DNA of 60,710 nucleotides from Pseudomonas graminis. GTDB lineage: Bacteria > Pseudomonadota > Gammaproteobacteria > Pseudomonadales > Pseudomonadaceae. Location: NCBI RefSeq assembly GCF_900111735.1, contig NZ_FOHW01000034.1:1-60710 (forward strand). Reading direction: 5' to 3'. Each line of letters starts with the position of its first letter. The first letter of the stretch is position 1. Position numbers and translations under genes: made by a program. Of this stretch, positions 43,405 to 52,127 are shown in pieces. The notes below the pieces were generated by a model. It was not told the origin of the DNA. It searched no databases and saw nothing but the letters and a program-made list of their open reading frames with translations.

Positions 43405-44217
43405 ATGAAAAACCAAGCTGTCGCCGTCGCCCTCCTCGCCGTCATGAGCTCTGCCTTTATCAACACCGCGCTGGCCGACAAGCTCGATGACATCATCGAC
43501 TCCGGCAAGCTGCGCTGCGCCGTGACCCTGGACTTCCCGCCGATGGGGTCCCGTGACGACAAGAACAACCCGGTCGGATTTGACGTTGATTACTGCAACG
43601 ACCTGGCGAAGGTGCTGGGCGTCACCGCCGAAGTAGTGGAAACGCCGTTTCCGGACCGCATTCCTGCACTGGTTTCAGGGCGCGCTGACGTGATCGTGGC
43701 GTCGACCTCGGACACCCTGGAGCGGGCGAAAACGGTGGCGATGAGCATCCCGTATTTCGCCTTCCAGATGGTGGTGCTGACCCGCGACGACGCCGGCATC
43801 AACAGCTACGACGACCTCAAGGGCAAGGATGTCGGCAACACCAGCGGCACGTTCGAAGCGATCGCGCTGGAGAAGGATCAGAAAAAATGGGGCAGCGGCA
43901 GTTTCCGCGCCTACCAGACCCAGAACGACACCATCCTCGCCGTCGCCCAGGGCCACATCAAAGCGTCCGTGGTGACCAACACCGTCGCCGCCGCCACGCT
44001 CAAATCCGGCAAGTACAAAGGCCTGAAGATTGCGGGCAATGCGCCGTACACCATCGACTACGTTTCCCTTGCGGCGAAGCGTAACGAGTACGGGCTGATT
44101 CATTACCTTAACCTGTTCGTGAACCAGCAAGTGCGCTCGGGGCGCTATGCCGAGCTGTATGAAAAATGGGTGAGCGGCAAGCCGGTGGACCTGACCGTGC
44201 CGGGCGTCTATTACTGA
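43405..44217 (+). CDS. periplasmic binding protein of a hydroxyproline/amino-acid ABC importer
   Basis: A 270-residue family 3 solute-binding protein with a signal peptide ending ALA. The mature part begins DKLDDIIDSGKLRCAVTLDFPPMG, here cut short, then VGFDVDYCNDLAKVLGV and GRADVIVASTSDTLERAK. It is separated from its permeases by the aconitase-X gene. Operon content points to hydroxyproline as ligand, corresponding to LhpP in P. aeruginosa as I recall. The GTATAC site lies in its promoter. Confidence 0.85.
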   Translation: MKNQAVAVALLAVMSSAFINTALADKLDDIIDSGKLRCAVTLDFPPMGSRDDKNNPVGFDVDYCNDLAKVLGVTAEVVETPFPDRIPALVSGRADVIVASTSDTLERAKTVAMSIPYFAFQMVVLTRDDAGINSYDDLKGKDVGNTSGTFEAIALEKDQKKWGSGSFRAYQTQNDTILAVAQGHIKASVVTNTVAAATLKSGKYKGLKIAGNAPYTIDYVSLAAKRNEYGLIHYLNLFVNQQVRSGRYAELYEKWVSGKPVDLTVPGVYY

Positions 44218-44243
44218 GGGGAACGATCAGAGGGCGCGGACCG

Positions 44244-44377
44244 TGTAGGAGCGTGGCTTGTCCCGAGATCGGCGGGGAACCCGTCGTGAAACCCGGCAAC
44301 CGGCTGGACCTGACACACCGCGTTTTCCGGTCTGCTGCCGGTTCCCGGCAGATCGCGGGACAAGCCACGCTCCTACA
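44244..44377. repeat. REPIN of the TGGCTTGTCCCG type
   Basis: TGTAGGAGCGTGGCTTGTCC on the left and GGACAAGCCACGCTCCTACA on the right enclose about 95 bp, between the binding-protein gene and the aconitase-X gene. Confidence 0.8.
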
Positions 44378-44411
44378 AGGATGATCGTTCCCTCGCTCCT
44401 CGTGCTGATGC

Positions 44412-44560
44412 TGATCGTTCCCACGCTCTGCGTGGTAATGCAGGGCCTGACGCTCTGCGTCAGAAAAGCGCAACGCGGAGCGTCGCACGCGGCGTTACCA
44501 CGCGGAGCGTGGGAACGATCAAACAAAAGCGGCATTACCACGCGGAGCGTGGGAACGATC
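44412..44560. repeat. GATCGTTCCCACGCTCTGCG repeat family
   Basis: One forward copy (44412-44441, ending TGGTAATGC) faces two inverted copies (44492-44520 and 44532-44560, each ending GAGCGTGGGAACGATC). They can form long hairpins just before the next gene. The family is distinct from REP. Confidence 0.7.
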
Positions 44561-44608
44561 ATCACTCGGCACCCACGCTGGAACCGGTTCATTACTCAGG
44601 AGCCCACG

Positions 44609-46381
44609 ATGTCTGAAGTCTCGTTGAACGGGCGTTGTCTCGTTTCCGGCTGCGCTCAGGGTGAGTTGTTGTACGCCGACGTGGGCCTGAGTTTCTGGGG
44701 CGGGGTCGAGCCGTTTACCGGTGAAGTCATCGACCGCCATCACCCTCTCAGCGGCCAGTTCATCAACGGTCGGGTGCTGGCCATTCCCAGCGGGCGCGGC
44801 TCGTGCACCGGCAGCAGCGTGTTGCTGGAATTGATCCTCAATGGCCACGCGCCGGCCGCGCTGGTCTTCGAACGCGTGGAAGACATCCTCACCCTCGGCG
44901 TGCTGATCGCCGAGCACATGTTCGGCCATTCGATTCCGGTGATCAGCCTCGGCGAAGCGGGTTTTGCAGCGCTGCGGAACGTCGCTTTCGTGCGGGTCGA
45001 GGATGATTGCGTCAGCGGCTTTGCTTCCCCGCCGCCGCCTCTCTCTCGCGATCAAACAAAACAGGCGAGTCACCGCCCGATCAGTCAGATTTCACTCACC
45101 GAAACTGATCAGGGTTTTCTCGACGGCGCTTACGGCAAAGCTGCGCAAGTGGCGATGGGCATCATCCTGCGCATGGCCGAGCTGCAGGGCGCAACCGAAC
45201 TGCTGGACATCACCCAGGCGCACATCGACGGCTGCATCTATACAGGACCGGCCAGCCTTCGTTTCGCCCGGCAACTGGTGACATGGGGCGCCAAGGTGCG
45301 CGTGCCCACCACTCTCAATTCAATTTCCGTGGACAAGCGCCGCTGGCGCGAACTGGGTGTCGATCCGGCCCTCGGCGAACCGGCCAGCCAGCTCGGCGAT
45401 GCCTATTTGGAGATGGGCGCGCGGGTGAGTTTTACCTGCGCGCCGTACCTGCTGGACAGCGCCCCGGAGCTGGGTGAGCAGATCGTCTGGGCCGAATCCA
45501 ACGCGGTGGTGTACGCCAACAGCGTGATCGGCGCGCGCACCCTGAAGTACCCGGACTACCTCGACATCTGCATCGCCCTCACCGGCCGCGCGCCTAAGAT
45601 CGGCTGCCACCTGACCCAACAACGGCTGGCGACCCTGCGCATTGATGCCCCCGCGCTGGAAGGCCTCGACGACAGTTTCTATCCGCTGCTGGGCTATCAC
45701 GTCGGGCTTCTGTGCGGCGCCACGATCCCGGTGGTCTGCGGGCTCGAAACCAAGGCGCCAACGCTGGATGACCTCAAGGCGTTCGGTGCCGCGTTCGCCA
45801 CCACCTCCGCTGCGCCGATGTTTCATATCGCCGGCGTGACCCCCGAAGCTACTACCGCCGAACTGGCGCTGGGCGGGCATGCGCCGGAGAAAACCCTGAA
45901 CGTCAGCCCGGCGAACCTGCTGCACAGCTGGCGCGAGCTGAACAGCGCGCAAACGCCAGAAGTGGACGCGGTGACGTTGGGCAATCCGCATTTTTCCCTG
46001 AGCGAATGCGCGACGCTGGCGCACCTGTGTGGCAACCAGCGCAAGCATGAAAACGTGGCGATCGTGATCACCTGCGGCCGCGCCACCCTCGAGCGCGCGC
46101 AACAGGCTGGCTATGTCGAGACGCTGGAGAACTTCGGCGTGCAGTTCGTCACCGACACCTGCTGGTGCATGCTCGGCGAGCCGGTCATCCCGCCGACCGC
46201 GCGCAACCTGATGACCAACTCCGGCAAATACGCGCACTACGCCCCCGGACTGGTGGGGCGTAGCGTGCATTTCGCCAGCCTGGCCGAGTGCGTACACAGC
46301 GCGATCACCGGGGTTGCCAGCGGGCGCCTGCCGGTCTGGTTGATGGCGGCGCACCAAGCGGAGGTCAGCGCAGATGTTTGA
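44609..46381 (+). CDS. aconitase X, probable cis-3-hydroxy-L-proline dehydratase
   Basis: A 590-residue protein joining an N-terminal swivel domain (DUF126; GRGSCTGSSVLLELILNGH about 60-80) and the large DUF521 domain (LTETDQGFLDGAYGKAAQVA, SFTCAPYLLD, WAESNAVVYANSVIGARTLK). This is the fused AcnX type. Characterised members dehydrate cis-3-hydroxy-L-proline to pyrroline-2-carboxylate. Placement inside a hydroxyproline importer operon supports that reaction. AGGAG precedes the ATG at 44609, and the stop overlaps the next permease gene. Confidence 0.85.
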   Translation: MSEVSLNGRCLVSGCAQGELLYADVGLSFWGGVEPFTGEVIDRHHPLSGQFINGRVLAIPSGRGSCTGSSVLLELILNGHAPAALVFERVEDILTLGVLIAEHMFGHSIPVISLGEAGFAALRNVAFVRVEDDCVSGFASPPPPLSRDQTKQASHRPISQISLTETDQGFLDGAYGKAAQVAMGIILRMAELQGATELLDITQAHIDGCIYTGPASLRFARQLVTWGAKVRVPTTLNSISVDKRRWRELGVDPALGEPASQLGDAYLEMGARVSFTCAPYLLDSAPELGEQIVWAESNAVVYANSVIGARTLKYPDYLDICIALTGRAPKIGCHLTQQRLATLRIDAPALEGLDDSFYPLLGYHVGLLCGATIPVVCGLETKAPTLDDLKAFGAAFATTSAAPMFHIAGVTPEATTAELALGGHAPEKTLNVSPANLLHSWRELNSAQTPEVDAVTLGNPHFSLSECATLAHLCGNQRKHENVAIVITCGRATLERAQQAGYVETLENFGVQFVTDTCWCMLGEPVIPPTARNLMTNSGKYAHYAPGLVGRSVHFASLAECVHSAITGVASGRLPVWLMAAHQAEVSADV

Positions 46382-47039
46382 TTACAACTTCCACTGGCGC
46401 GCGGCGTTCAAGGCGCTGCCTGACATGCTCAACGGCGCCTGGGTGACCTTCGAAACCGCCGCGCTGTCGATGATCCTCGGCGTCACCATCGCGCTGTTTC
46501 TGGTATTCATGCGTCAAGGCAAAAACCGCCTGTTCCGGGGCTTCGCGGCGACCTGGATTTCCATCGCGCGCAACACGCCGTCGCTCTTCCAGGTGTACAT
46601 CCTGTATTTCGGCCTGGGCTCGTTCGGGCTGCACATCAGTTCGTGGGCCGCGTTGCTCGCCGGCATCACCATCAACAACGCGGGCTATCTGGCGGAGAAC
46701 TTCCGTGGCGGTCTGAAGGCCGTGCCCGACACCCAGTTGCGCGCCGCCCGTTCGCTGGGCATGAGTGCGCCCCAGGCCTATCGGCTGATCGTCATTCCGC
46801 AATTGCTGCGCATCGTTTTCTATCCGCTGACCAACCAGATGGTCTGGGCCGTGCTGATGACATCCATGGGGGTGATCGTCGGCCTCAACAACGACCTCAC
46901 CGGCGTGACCCAGGATTACAACGTCAAGACCTTCCGCACCTTTGAATTCTTCGCCATTGCGGCGGTGCTCTATTACCTGATCGCCAAGCTGATCGTGGCC
47001 GTTGCCCGCCTGCTGTCCTGGCGGCTGTTCCGGTACTGA
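46374..47039 (+). CDS. ABC importer permease 1 (HisM/HisQ type)
   Basis: A 221-residue inner-membrane permease with about five helices. The EAA loop is seen as ENFRGGLKAVPDTQLRAARS, followed by LGMSAPQAYRLIVIPQ. NTPSLFQVYILYFGL is the usual segment ahead of it. It pairs with the next gene product in the hydroxyproline importer. It overlaps the aconitase-X gene by eight bases. Confidence 0.87.
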   Translation: MFDYNFHWRAAFKALPDMLNGAWVTFETAALSMILGVTIALFLVFMRQGKNRLFRGFAATWISIARNTPSLFQVYILYFGLGSFGLHISSWAALLAGITINNAGYLAENFRGGLKAVPDTQLRAARSLGMSAPQAYRLIVIPQLLRIVFYPLTNQMVWAVLMTSMGVIVGLNNDLTGVTQDYNVKTFRTFEFFAIAAVLYYLIAKLIVAVARLLSWRLFRY

Positions 47040-47049
47040 GGAGAGGGGC

Positions 47050-47700
47050 ATGTTCGAGAGCACGTTCAGCTGGAACGACCTGCAATTCATGCTGCAAGGC
47101 GCCTGGGTCACGATTTTGCTGACGGTGGTGTCGATGTTCATCGGCACCCTGGCCGGGGTGATCTGCGGCATGGCCCGCGCCCTGCTGCCACGCACCACCA
47201 TTCCGCTGGCCTGGGTGCTGGACGTGTTTCGCAGCGTGCCATTGCTGATTCAGTTCGTGCTGTTCAACGCGCTGAAAAGCATCGTCGGCCTGAACTGGAG
47301 CGCATTCGCCGTCGCCTGCGTGGTGTTGGGTTTGTACGTCACCGCGTATTGCACGGAGATCGTGCGCAGCGGCGTGCTGTCGGTGCCGCTCACGTTGCGC
47401 CGCGCCAGCCGTTCCCTGGGCCTGACGTACTGGCAGGACCTGCGCCAGATCGTCATGCCGATGGCCACCCGCGTGGCGTTTCCCGGCTGGATCAACCTGC
47501 TGCTGGGGGTGATGAAGGACACCGCGCTGGTGATGTGGATCGGCATCGTCGAACTGCTGCGCGCCTCGCAAACCATCGTCACGCGCATTCAGGAGCCGCT
47601 GTTGGTGCTGTGCATCGCCGGCCTGATTTATTACGTCATGAGTCTGGTGGTCGCTCGCCTGGGCGCCCGGCTGGAAACGAGGTGGCAGGAAAATGATTGA
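47050..47700 (+). CDS. ABC importer permease 2 (HisM/HisQ type)
   Basis: A 216-residue permease. The coupling loop reads EIVRSGVLSVPLTLRRASRS, then LGLTYWQDLRQIVMP; the front part has FRSVPLLIQFVLFN. It starts ten bases after the first permease, behind GGAGAGGGGC. It overlaps the ATPase gene by eight bases. Together the two permeases form the membrane channel. Confidence 0.87.
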   Translation: MFESTFSWNDLQFMLQGAWVTILLTVVSMFIGTLAGVICGMARALLPRTTIPLAWVLDVFRSVPLLIQFVLFNALKSIVGLNWSAFAVACVVLGLYVTAYCTEIVRSGVLSVPLTLRRASRSLGLTYWQDLRQIVMPMATRVAFPGWINLLLGVMKDTALVMWIGIVELLRASQTIVTRIQEPLLVLCIAGLIYYVMSLVVARLGARLETRWQEND

Positions 47701-48415
47701 GATCGACAACGTGCACAAGTCATTCGGCGAGCTTGAGGTCATCAAGGGCGTGAGCCTGCAGGTGAACAAGGGCGAAGTGGTGTCGATCATCGGCGGTTCG
47801 GGCTCGGGCAAGTCGACGCTGCTGATGTGCATCAACGGGCTGGAATCGATCAAGAGCGGCAGCATTCGCGTCGACGGCACCGAGGTTCACGCCAGAGGCA
47901 CAGACATCAACAAGCTGCGGCAGAAGATCGGCATCGTGTTTCAGCAGTGGAACGCGTTTCCCCATCTGACGGTGCTGGAAAACGTCATGCTGGCCCCGCG
48001 CACCGTGCTGGGCAAAAGCAAGGCCGAAGCCGAGGCGCTTGCGGTCAAGCAACTGACCCATGTGGGCCTGGGCGACAAGCTCAAGGTGTTTCCCGGCAAG
48101 TTGTCGGGCGGTCAGCAACAGCGCATGGCGATTGCCCGGGCGTTGGCGATGTCGCCCGATTACATGCTGTTTGACGAAGCGACGTCGGCCCTTGATCCGC
48201 AGCTGGTGGGCGAGGTGCTGGACACCATGCGCATGCTGGCCGAGGACGGCATGACGATGATTCTGGTGACCCACGAGATTCGCTTCGCACGGGACGTGTC
48301 CGACCGCGTGGCGTTTTTTCGCAACGGCCTGGTGCATGAGATCGGCACGCCGGATCAGGTGATCGGCCACCCGCAGCGTCCGGAGACGGCGGATTTTTTG
48401 AGGTCGATCAACTAG
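47693..48415 (+). CDS. ABC importer ATPase (HisP/GlnQ type)
   Basis: A 240-residue ATPase. Walker A is GGSGSGKSTLL (about 34-44), Q-loop VFQQWNAFPH, signature LSGGQQQRMAIARAL, Walker B MLFDEATSALDP and switch VTHEIRFAR. This matches polar amino-acid importers. It powers the permeases encoded just before it. Confidence 0.9.
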   Translation: MIEIDNVHKSFGELEVIKGVSLQVNKGEVVSIIGGSGSGKSTLLMCINGLESIKSGSIRVDGTEVHARGTDINKLRQKIGIVFQQWNAFPHLTVLENVMLAPRTVLGKSKAEAEALAVKQLTHVGLGDKLKVFPGKLSGGQQQRMAIARALAMSPDYMLFDEATSALDPQLVGEVLDTMRMLAEDGMTMILVTHEIRFARDVSDRVAFFRNGLVHEIGTPDQVIGHPQRPETADFLRSIN

Positions 48416-48440
48416 AGCCATTTCAGGAGGGCCTTAGGTC

Positions 48441-49478
48441 ATGCGCTCAACGAAAGTGATTCATGTGGTCAGTTGTCACGCCGAAGGTGAGGTGGGCGAT
48501 GTGATTGTCGGCGGGGTTGCGCCGCCGCCGGGGGAGACGATCTGGGAGCAGTCGCGCTGGATCGAGAAGGACAACGTGCTGCGCAATTTCATGCTCAACG
48601 AGCCGCGCGGCGGGGTGTTCCGCCACGTCAATCTGCTGGTGCCGCCCAAGCACCCGAAAGCGCAGATGGGCTGGATCATCATGGAACCGGCCGACGTGCC
48701 GCCGATGTCTGGCTCCAACTCCCTGTGCGTGGCGACAGTGCTGCTGGACAGCGGAATCCTGCCGATGACCGAGCCGGAAACCCGCCTGATTCTTGAGGCG
48801 CCCGGTGGCCTGATCGAGGCGATAGCCCAGTGCCGCGACGGCAAGGTGACCAGCGTCGAGGTGCACAACCACCCTTCTTTCGCCGATCAGCTGGACGTGT
48901 GGATCGAAGTGCCGGGGCTGGGTTCGATTCAGGTCGACACCGCCTATGGCGGCGACAGTTTTGCCATCGTCGACTCGGTGAAGCTGGGCTTTTCCCTGAC
49001 CGCCCATGAAGCGAAGGACCTGGTGGAAACCGGGCTGAAAATCACCAAGGCGGCCAACGAGCAGTTGGGGTTCAGCCATCCACTGAATAAGGACTGGAAT
49101 CACATTTCCTTCTGCCAGATCGCCGCGCCGGTCAGTTTTGACGGCGGTGTGGCCCACGCGGCGAACGCGGTGGTGATTCGCCCGGGAAAGATCGACCGCT
49201 CGCCGTGCGGCACCGGGTGTTCGGCGCGACTGGCGGTGTTGCATGCCAAGGGCCAGCTGAAGGTGGGCGACCGGTTTATCGGGCGTTCGATCATTGGCTC
49301 GGAGTTTCACTGCAAGATTCAGAGCGAGACCGAAGTGGCCGGGCGCAAGGCGATCATCCCGAGCCTGTCCGGGCGGGCGTGGATCACCGGAACGCACCAG
49401 CACATGCTCGACCCGAGCGACCCGTGGCCGGAGGGGTACAAGTTGAGTGACACCTGGCCGGTGGGGTTGAAGTTTTAA
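48441..49478 (+). CDS. second proline racemase-family enzyme (3-hydroxyproline dehydratase or epimerase)
   Basis: A 345-residue protein of the same fold as the epimerase at 38523. The first catalytic position is serine (S90, VPPMSGSNSLC) and the second is cysteine (C255, RSPCGTGCSA). Replacement of the first cysteine is seen in trans-3-hydroxy-L-proline dehydratases (usually Thr) and in some Ser/Cys epimerases, so the reaction is not settled. The neighbours (aconitase X, importer) and the P. aeruginosa LhpK position fit 3-hydroxyproline breakdown. AGGAGG precedes the ATG. Confidence 0.8.
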   Translation: MRSTKVIHVVSCHAEGEVGDVIVGGVAPPPGETIWEQSRWIEKDNVLRNFMLNEPRGGVFRHVNLLVPPKHPKAQMGWIIMEPADVPPMSGSNSLCVATVLLDSGILPMTEPETRLILEAPGGLIEAIAQCRDGKVTSVEVHNHPSFADQLDVWIEVPGLGSIQVDTAYGGDSFAIVDSVKLGFSLTAHEAKDLVETGLKITKAANEQLGFSHPLNKDWNHISFCQIAAPVSFDGGVAHAANAVVIRPGKIDRSPCGTGCSARLAVLHAKGQLKVGDRFIGRSIIGSEFHCKIQSETEVAGRKAIIPSLSGRAWITGTHQHMLDPSDPWPEGYKLSDTWPVGLKF

Positions 49479-49537
49479 ATGCTGCGGCTGCTTTCAATAA
49501 ATGCGAAACCGATTTTTCTGAATGAATGCAAAACCCT

Positions 49538-49624
49538 GTAGGAGTGAGCTTGCTCGCGATGCGTTGTGTCAGTCACCGCATACGTCGCAGACACACCGCA
49601 TCGCGAGCAAGCTCACTCCTACAG
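49538..49624. repeat. REPIN of the GAGCTTGCTCGCG type
   Basis: TGTAGGAGTGAGCTTGCTCG on the left and GAGCAAGCTCACTCCTACAG on the right, 87 bp in all, form a near-perfect large hairpin between the second racemase-family gene and the deaminase gene. Confidence 0.85.
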
Positions 49625-49689
49625 GGGATCGGGGCGGCCTGAAGTACAGGTTAAACGCAGCAATCGCTGGGCGTGATTCGTCCGAAATT

Positions 49690-49704
49690 AAGCGTATACG
49701 AAAT
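49690..49704. promoter_or_regulatory. GTATAC operator before the deaminase gene
   Basis: The site reads AAGCGTATACGAAAT, with core GTATAC at 49694-49699. It lies 27-41 bp before the deaminase start and shares CGTATACGAAAT with the site before the importer operon. Confidence 0.65.
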
Positions 49705-49730
49705 ACCTTTATCCAATCAGGAAGTCAATC

Positions 49731-50648
49731 ATGAGCCAGTCCGTATCCTGGAGCGGGGTCTTCCCTGCCGTTACCACGCAATTCAACGACGATTTCTCAC
49801 TCAATCTGGAGGCGACCCACAAGGTCATTTCCAACCTGGTGCGCGATGGTGTGTCCGGGCTGGTGATCTGCGGCACGGTCGGGGAAAACACTTCGTTGAG
49901 CGTCGCGGAAAAAATCAGCCTGGTGGAAGCCGCCAAAGACGCCTCGGCCGGGCGCGTGCCAGTGATTTCCGGCATTGCCGAGTTCACCAGCGCCAACGCC
50001 TGTGACGTTGCCAAGCAAGTGCAGAAAGCCGGGGCTGACGGGATCATGCTGATGCCGGCGCTGGTGTACTCGGCCAAGCCCTTCGAAACCGCCACGCACT
50101 TCCGCACCGTGGCCGCCGCCACCGACCTGCCGATGATGGTTTACAACAACCCGCCGATCTACAAGAACGACGTGACGCCGGACATTCTCATCTCCCTGGC
50201 GGACTGCGACACGATCGTGTGTTTCAAGGATTCATCGGGCAACACCAACCGCTTTATCGACGTGCGCAATGAAGTCGGCGATCGCTTCGTGCTGTTTGCC
50301 GGGCTGGATGACGTATTGGTGGAAAGCGTCGCCGTGGGCGCGGTAGGCTGGGTGTCGGGGATGTCCAACGCCTTTCCGAAAGAGGGCGAGACGCTGTTCC
50401 GTCTGGCCAAGGCCGGGCGCTTTGCCGAGGCGATGGCGCTGTATGAGTGGTTCATGCCGCTGCTGCACCTGGACGCGCGTCCGGACCTGGTGCAGTGCAT
50501 CAAGCTGTGCGAAGCGATCATGGAACGCGGCAGCGCCCTCACCCGCCCACCGCGTTTGGCGCTGCCGGACAGCGACCGGGAATATGTCGAGAAATTGATG
50601 AAGACGGCGTTGGCGAACAAGCCGGTGTTGCCGGATGTGGGGTTGTAA
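49731..50648 (+). CDS. lhpC: pyrroline-4-hydroxy-2-carboxylate deaminase (DapA family)
   Basis: A 305-residue TIM-barrel lyase. The Schiff-base lysine is K166 (IVCFKDSSGN), the acid-base tyrosine Y138 (MMVYNNPP), and GTVGENTSL (48-56) binds the carboxylate. In hydroxyproline catabolism such an enzyme converts the dehydrogenase product to 2-oxoglutarate semialdehyde with loss of ammonia. Its own GTATAC site suggests separate transcription. The following semialdehyde dehydrogenase is not in the window. Confidence 0.86.
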   Translation: MSQSVSWSGVFPAVTTQFNDDFSLNLEATHKVISNLVRDGVSGLVICGTVGENTSLSVAEKISLVEAAKDASAGRVPVISGIAEFTSANACDVAKQVQKAGADGIMLMPALVYSAKPFETATHFRTVAAATDLPMMVYNNPPIYKNDVTPDILISLADCDTIVCFKDSSGNTNRFIDVRNEVGDRFVLFAGLDDVLVESVAVGAVGWVSGMSNAFPKEGETLFRLAKAGRFAEAMALYEWFMPLLHLDARPDLVQCIKLCEAIMERGSALTRPPRLALPDSDREYVEKLMKTALANKPVLPDVGL

Positions 50649-50697
50649 CACGCGCTTTGATGGGGTGAACGCTTACGTGAGCCCCGCACCATCTACG

Positions 50698-50829
50698 GTA
50701 GGAGCGTGGCTTGTCCCGCGATCTGGCGCGAAGCGGCAGCAAACAGGCAGCCGCGGTGAGTCAGGTGCCCCGCGTTTGCAGGTTTCACGACGACTGCGTC
50801 GCCGATCGCGGGACAAGCCACGCTCCTAC
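50698..50829. repeat. REPIN of the TGGCTTGTCCCG type
   Basis: GTAGGAGCGTGGCTTGTCCC faces GGGACAAGCCACGCTCCTAC across about 90 bp, between the convergent deaminase and ttcA genes. Confidence 0.8.
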
Positions 50830-50862
50830 GGTTTTGCGGCGCATGAGCCAGCGCATTCGCCC

Positions 50863-51687
50863 TTACACATTCACCAGATTCACAAACCGCGAGGCGGCGG
50901 TTTCGTCGATGCGCAGGTTGGTGAAATCGAACAGGTTGCGGTCCGCCAGTTGCGACGGCTGGACGTTCTGCAGGCTGCGGAAAATCATGTCGGAGCGGCC
51001 CGGGGTTTTGCGGTCCCAGTCCTGCAGCATGTCCTTGACCACCTGACGCTGCAGGTTTTCCTGGGAGCCGCACAGGTTGCACGGGATGATCGGGAACTGT
51101 TTGATGTCCGAATACGCCTGAATGTCCTTCTCGGCGCAGTAGGCCAGCGGACGGATCACCACGTTGCGGCCATCGTCGGCGCGCAGCTTGGGCGGCATGG
51201 CCTTGATGCTGCCCTGGAAAAACATGTTCAGGAAAAACGTCTCGACGATGTCGTCACGGTGGTGACCGAGGGCCATCTTGGTCGCGCCGATTTCATCCGC
51301 AAACGTGTACAGCGTGCCGCGACGCAGGCGCGAACACAGCGAGCAGGTGGTCCGGCCCTCGGGGATCAATTCCTTGACCACCGAGTAGGTGTCTTTCTCG
51401 ACGATGTAGTACTCCACGCCCAGTTGTTCCAGGTACGCCGGCAGGACGTGCTCCGGGAATCCCGGCTGTTTCTGGTCCATGTTTACCGCGACGATGTCGA
51501 AGTGGATCGGCGCGACTTTCTGCAAATGCATCAGCACATCCAGCAGCGTGTAGCTGTCCTTGCCGCCGGACAGGCAGACCATCACCTTGTCGCCCTCTTC
51601 AATCATGTTGTAGTCGGCCACTGCTTCGCCCGCGAGCCGACGCAGACGCTTCTGCAGTTTGTTCTGATTGACTGAAAGGGTGCCCAT
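50863..51687 (-). CDS. ttcA: tRNA 2-thiocytidine synthetase TtcA
   Basis: A 274-residue ATP- and iron-sulfur-dependent enzyme that thiolates cytidine 32 of some tRNAs. The PP-loop is SGGKDS (40-45). Cluster cysteines are C115/C118 (TTCSLCSR) and C203 or C206 (IIPCNLCG). The sequence matches pseudomonad TtcA throughout. The start at 51687 gives the normal N-terminus; the open frame upstream runs into a REPIN and is not coding. Confidence 0.95.
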   Translation of the reverse strand: MGTLSVNQNKLQKRLRRLAGEAVADYNMIEEGDKVMVCLSGGKDSYTLLDVLMHLQKVAPIHFDIVAVNMDQKQPGFPEHVLPAYLEQLGVEYYIVEKDTYSVVKELIPEGRTTCSLCSRLRRGTLYTFADEIGATKMALGHHRDDIVETFFLNMFFQGSIKAMPPKLRADDGRNVVIRPLAYCAEKDIQAYSDIKQFPIIPCNLCGSQENLQRQVVKDMLQDWDRKTPGRSDMIFRSLQNVQPSQLADRNLFDFTNLRIDETAASRFVNLVNV

Positions 51688-51788
51688 GGCGCTGGTATCC
51701 GCTCGCTGTGGTCTGAAGTGATGGGGGGAAAGGGTCGGCATTTTACGCAAAAAGCCCCGGTTGGGTAATGCCGGTCCATCCCACCGAC

Positions 51789-51907
51789 TGTAGGAGCGCC
51801 CTTGGCGCTGGGCCGCATCCGGACGATTGCGGTGTTTCAGGACCTCATCCAGTGACTGAAACGACGCCTTCGTCCGGATGCGGCCCAGACCAAGCGCGCT
51901 CCTACAG
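51789..51907. repeat. REPIN, variant with GGGCCGCATCCGG arms
   Basis: TGTAGGAGCGCCCTTGGCGC faces ACCAAGCGCGCTCCTACAG; the inner arms GGGCCGCATCCGGA and TCCGGATGCGGCCC pair further. It lies between the divergent ttcA and Yip1-family genes. Confidence 0.8.
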
Positions 51908-52127
51908 TTTGTAGAGCGCTTGCCCGAGCGTTCATGACCACCCGCTATTAGCAGGGCCTTTGAACACCTCAATCGCTCTAAGCCAGCCGGTTTTCGGGTG
52001 CTCAGGTTTCTATACTGACCTGAGAGGTCGCAGCCATTTCCCATGATTGATTGTGACCTTGTCCTGACGGCATCTGCAGTCGGGCGCTTCGTCTGAAGCG
52101 GCGGCACACTTCACGGGAGTAACGGAC

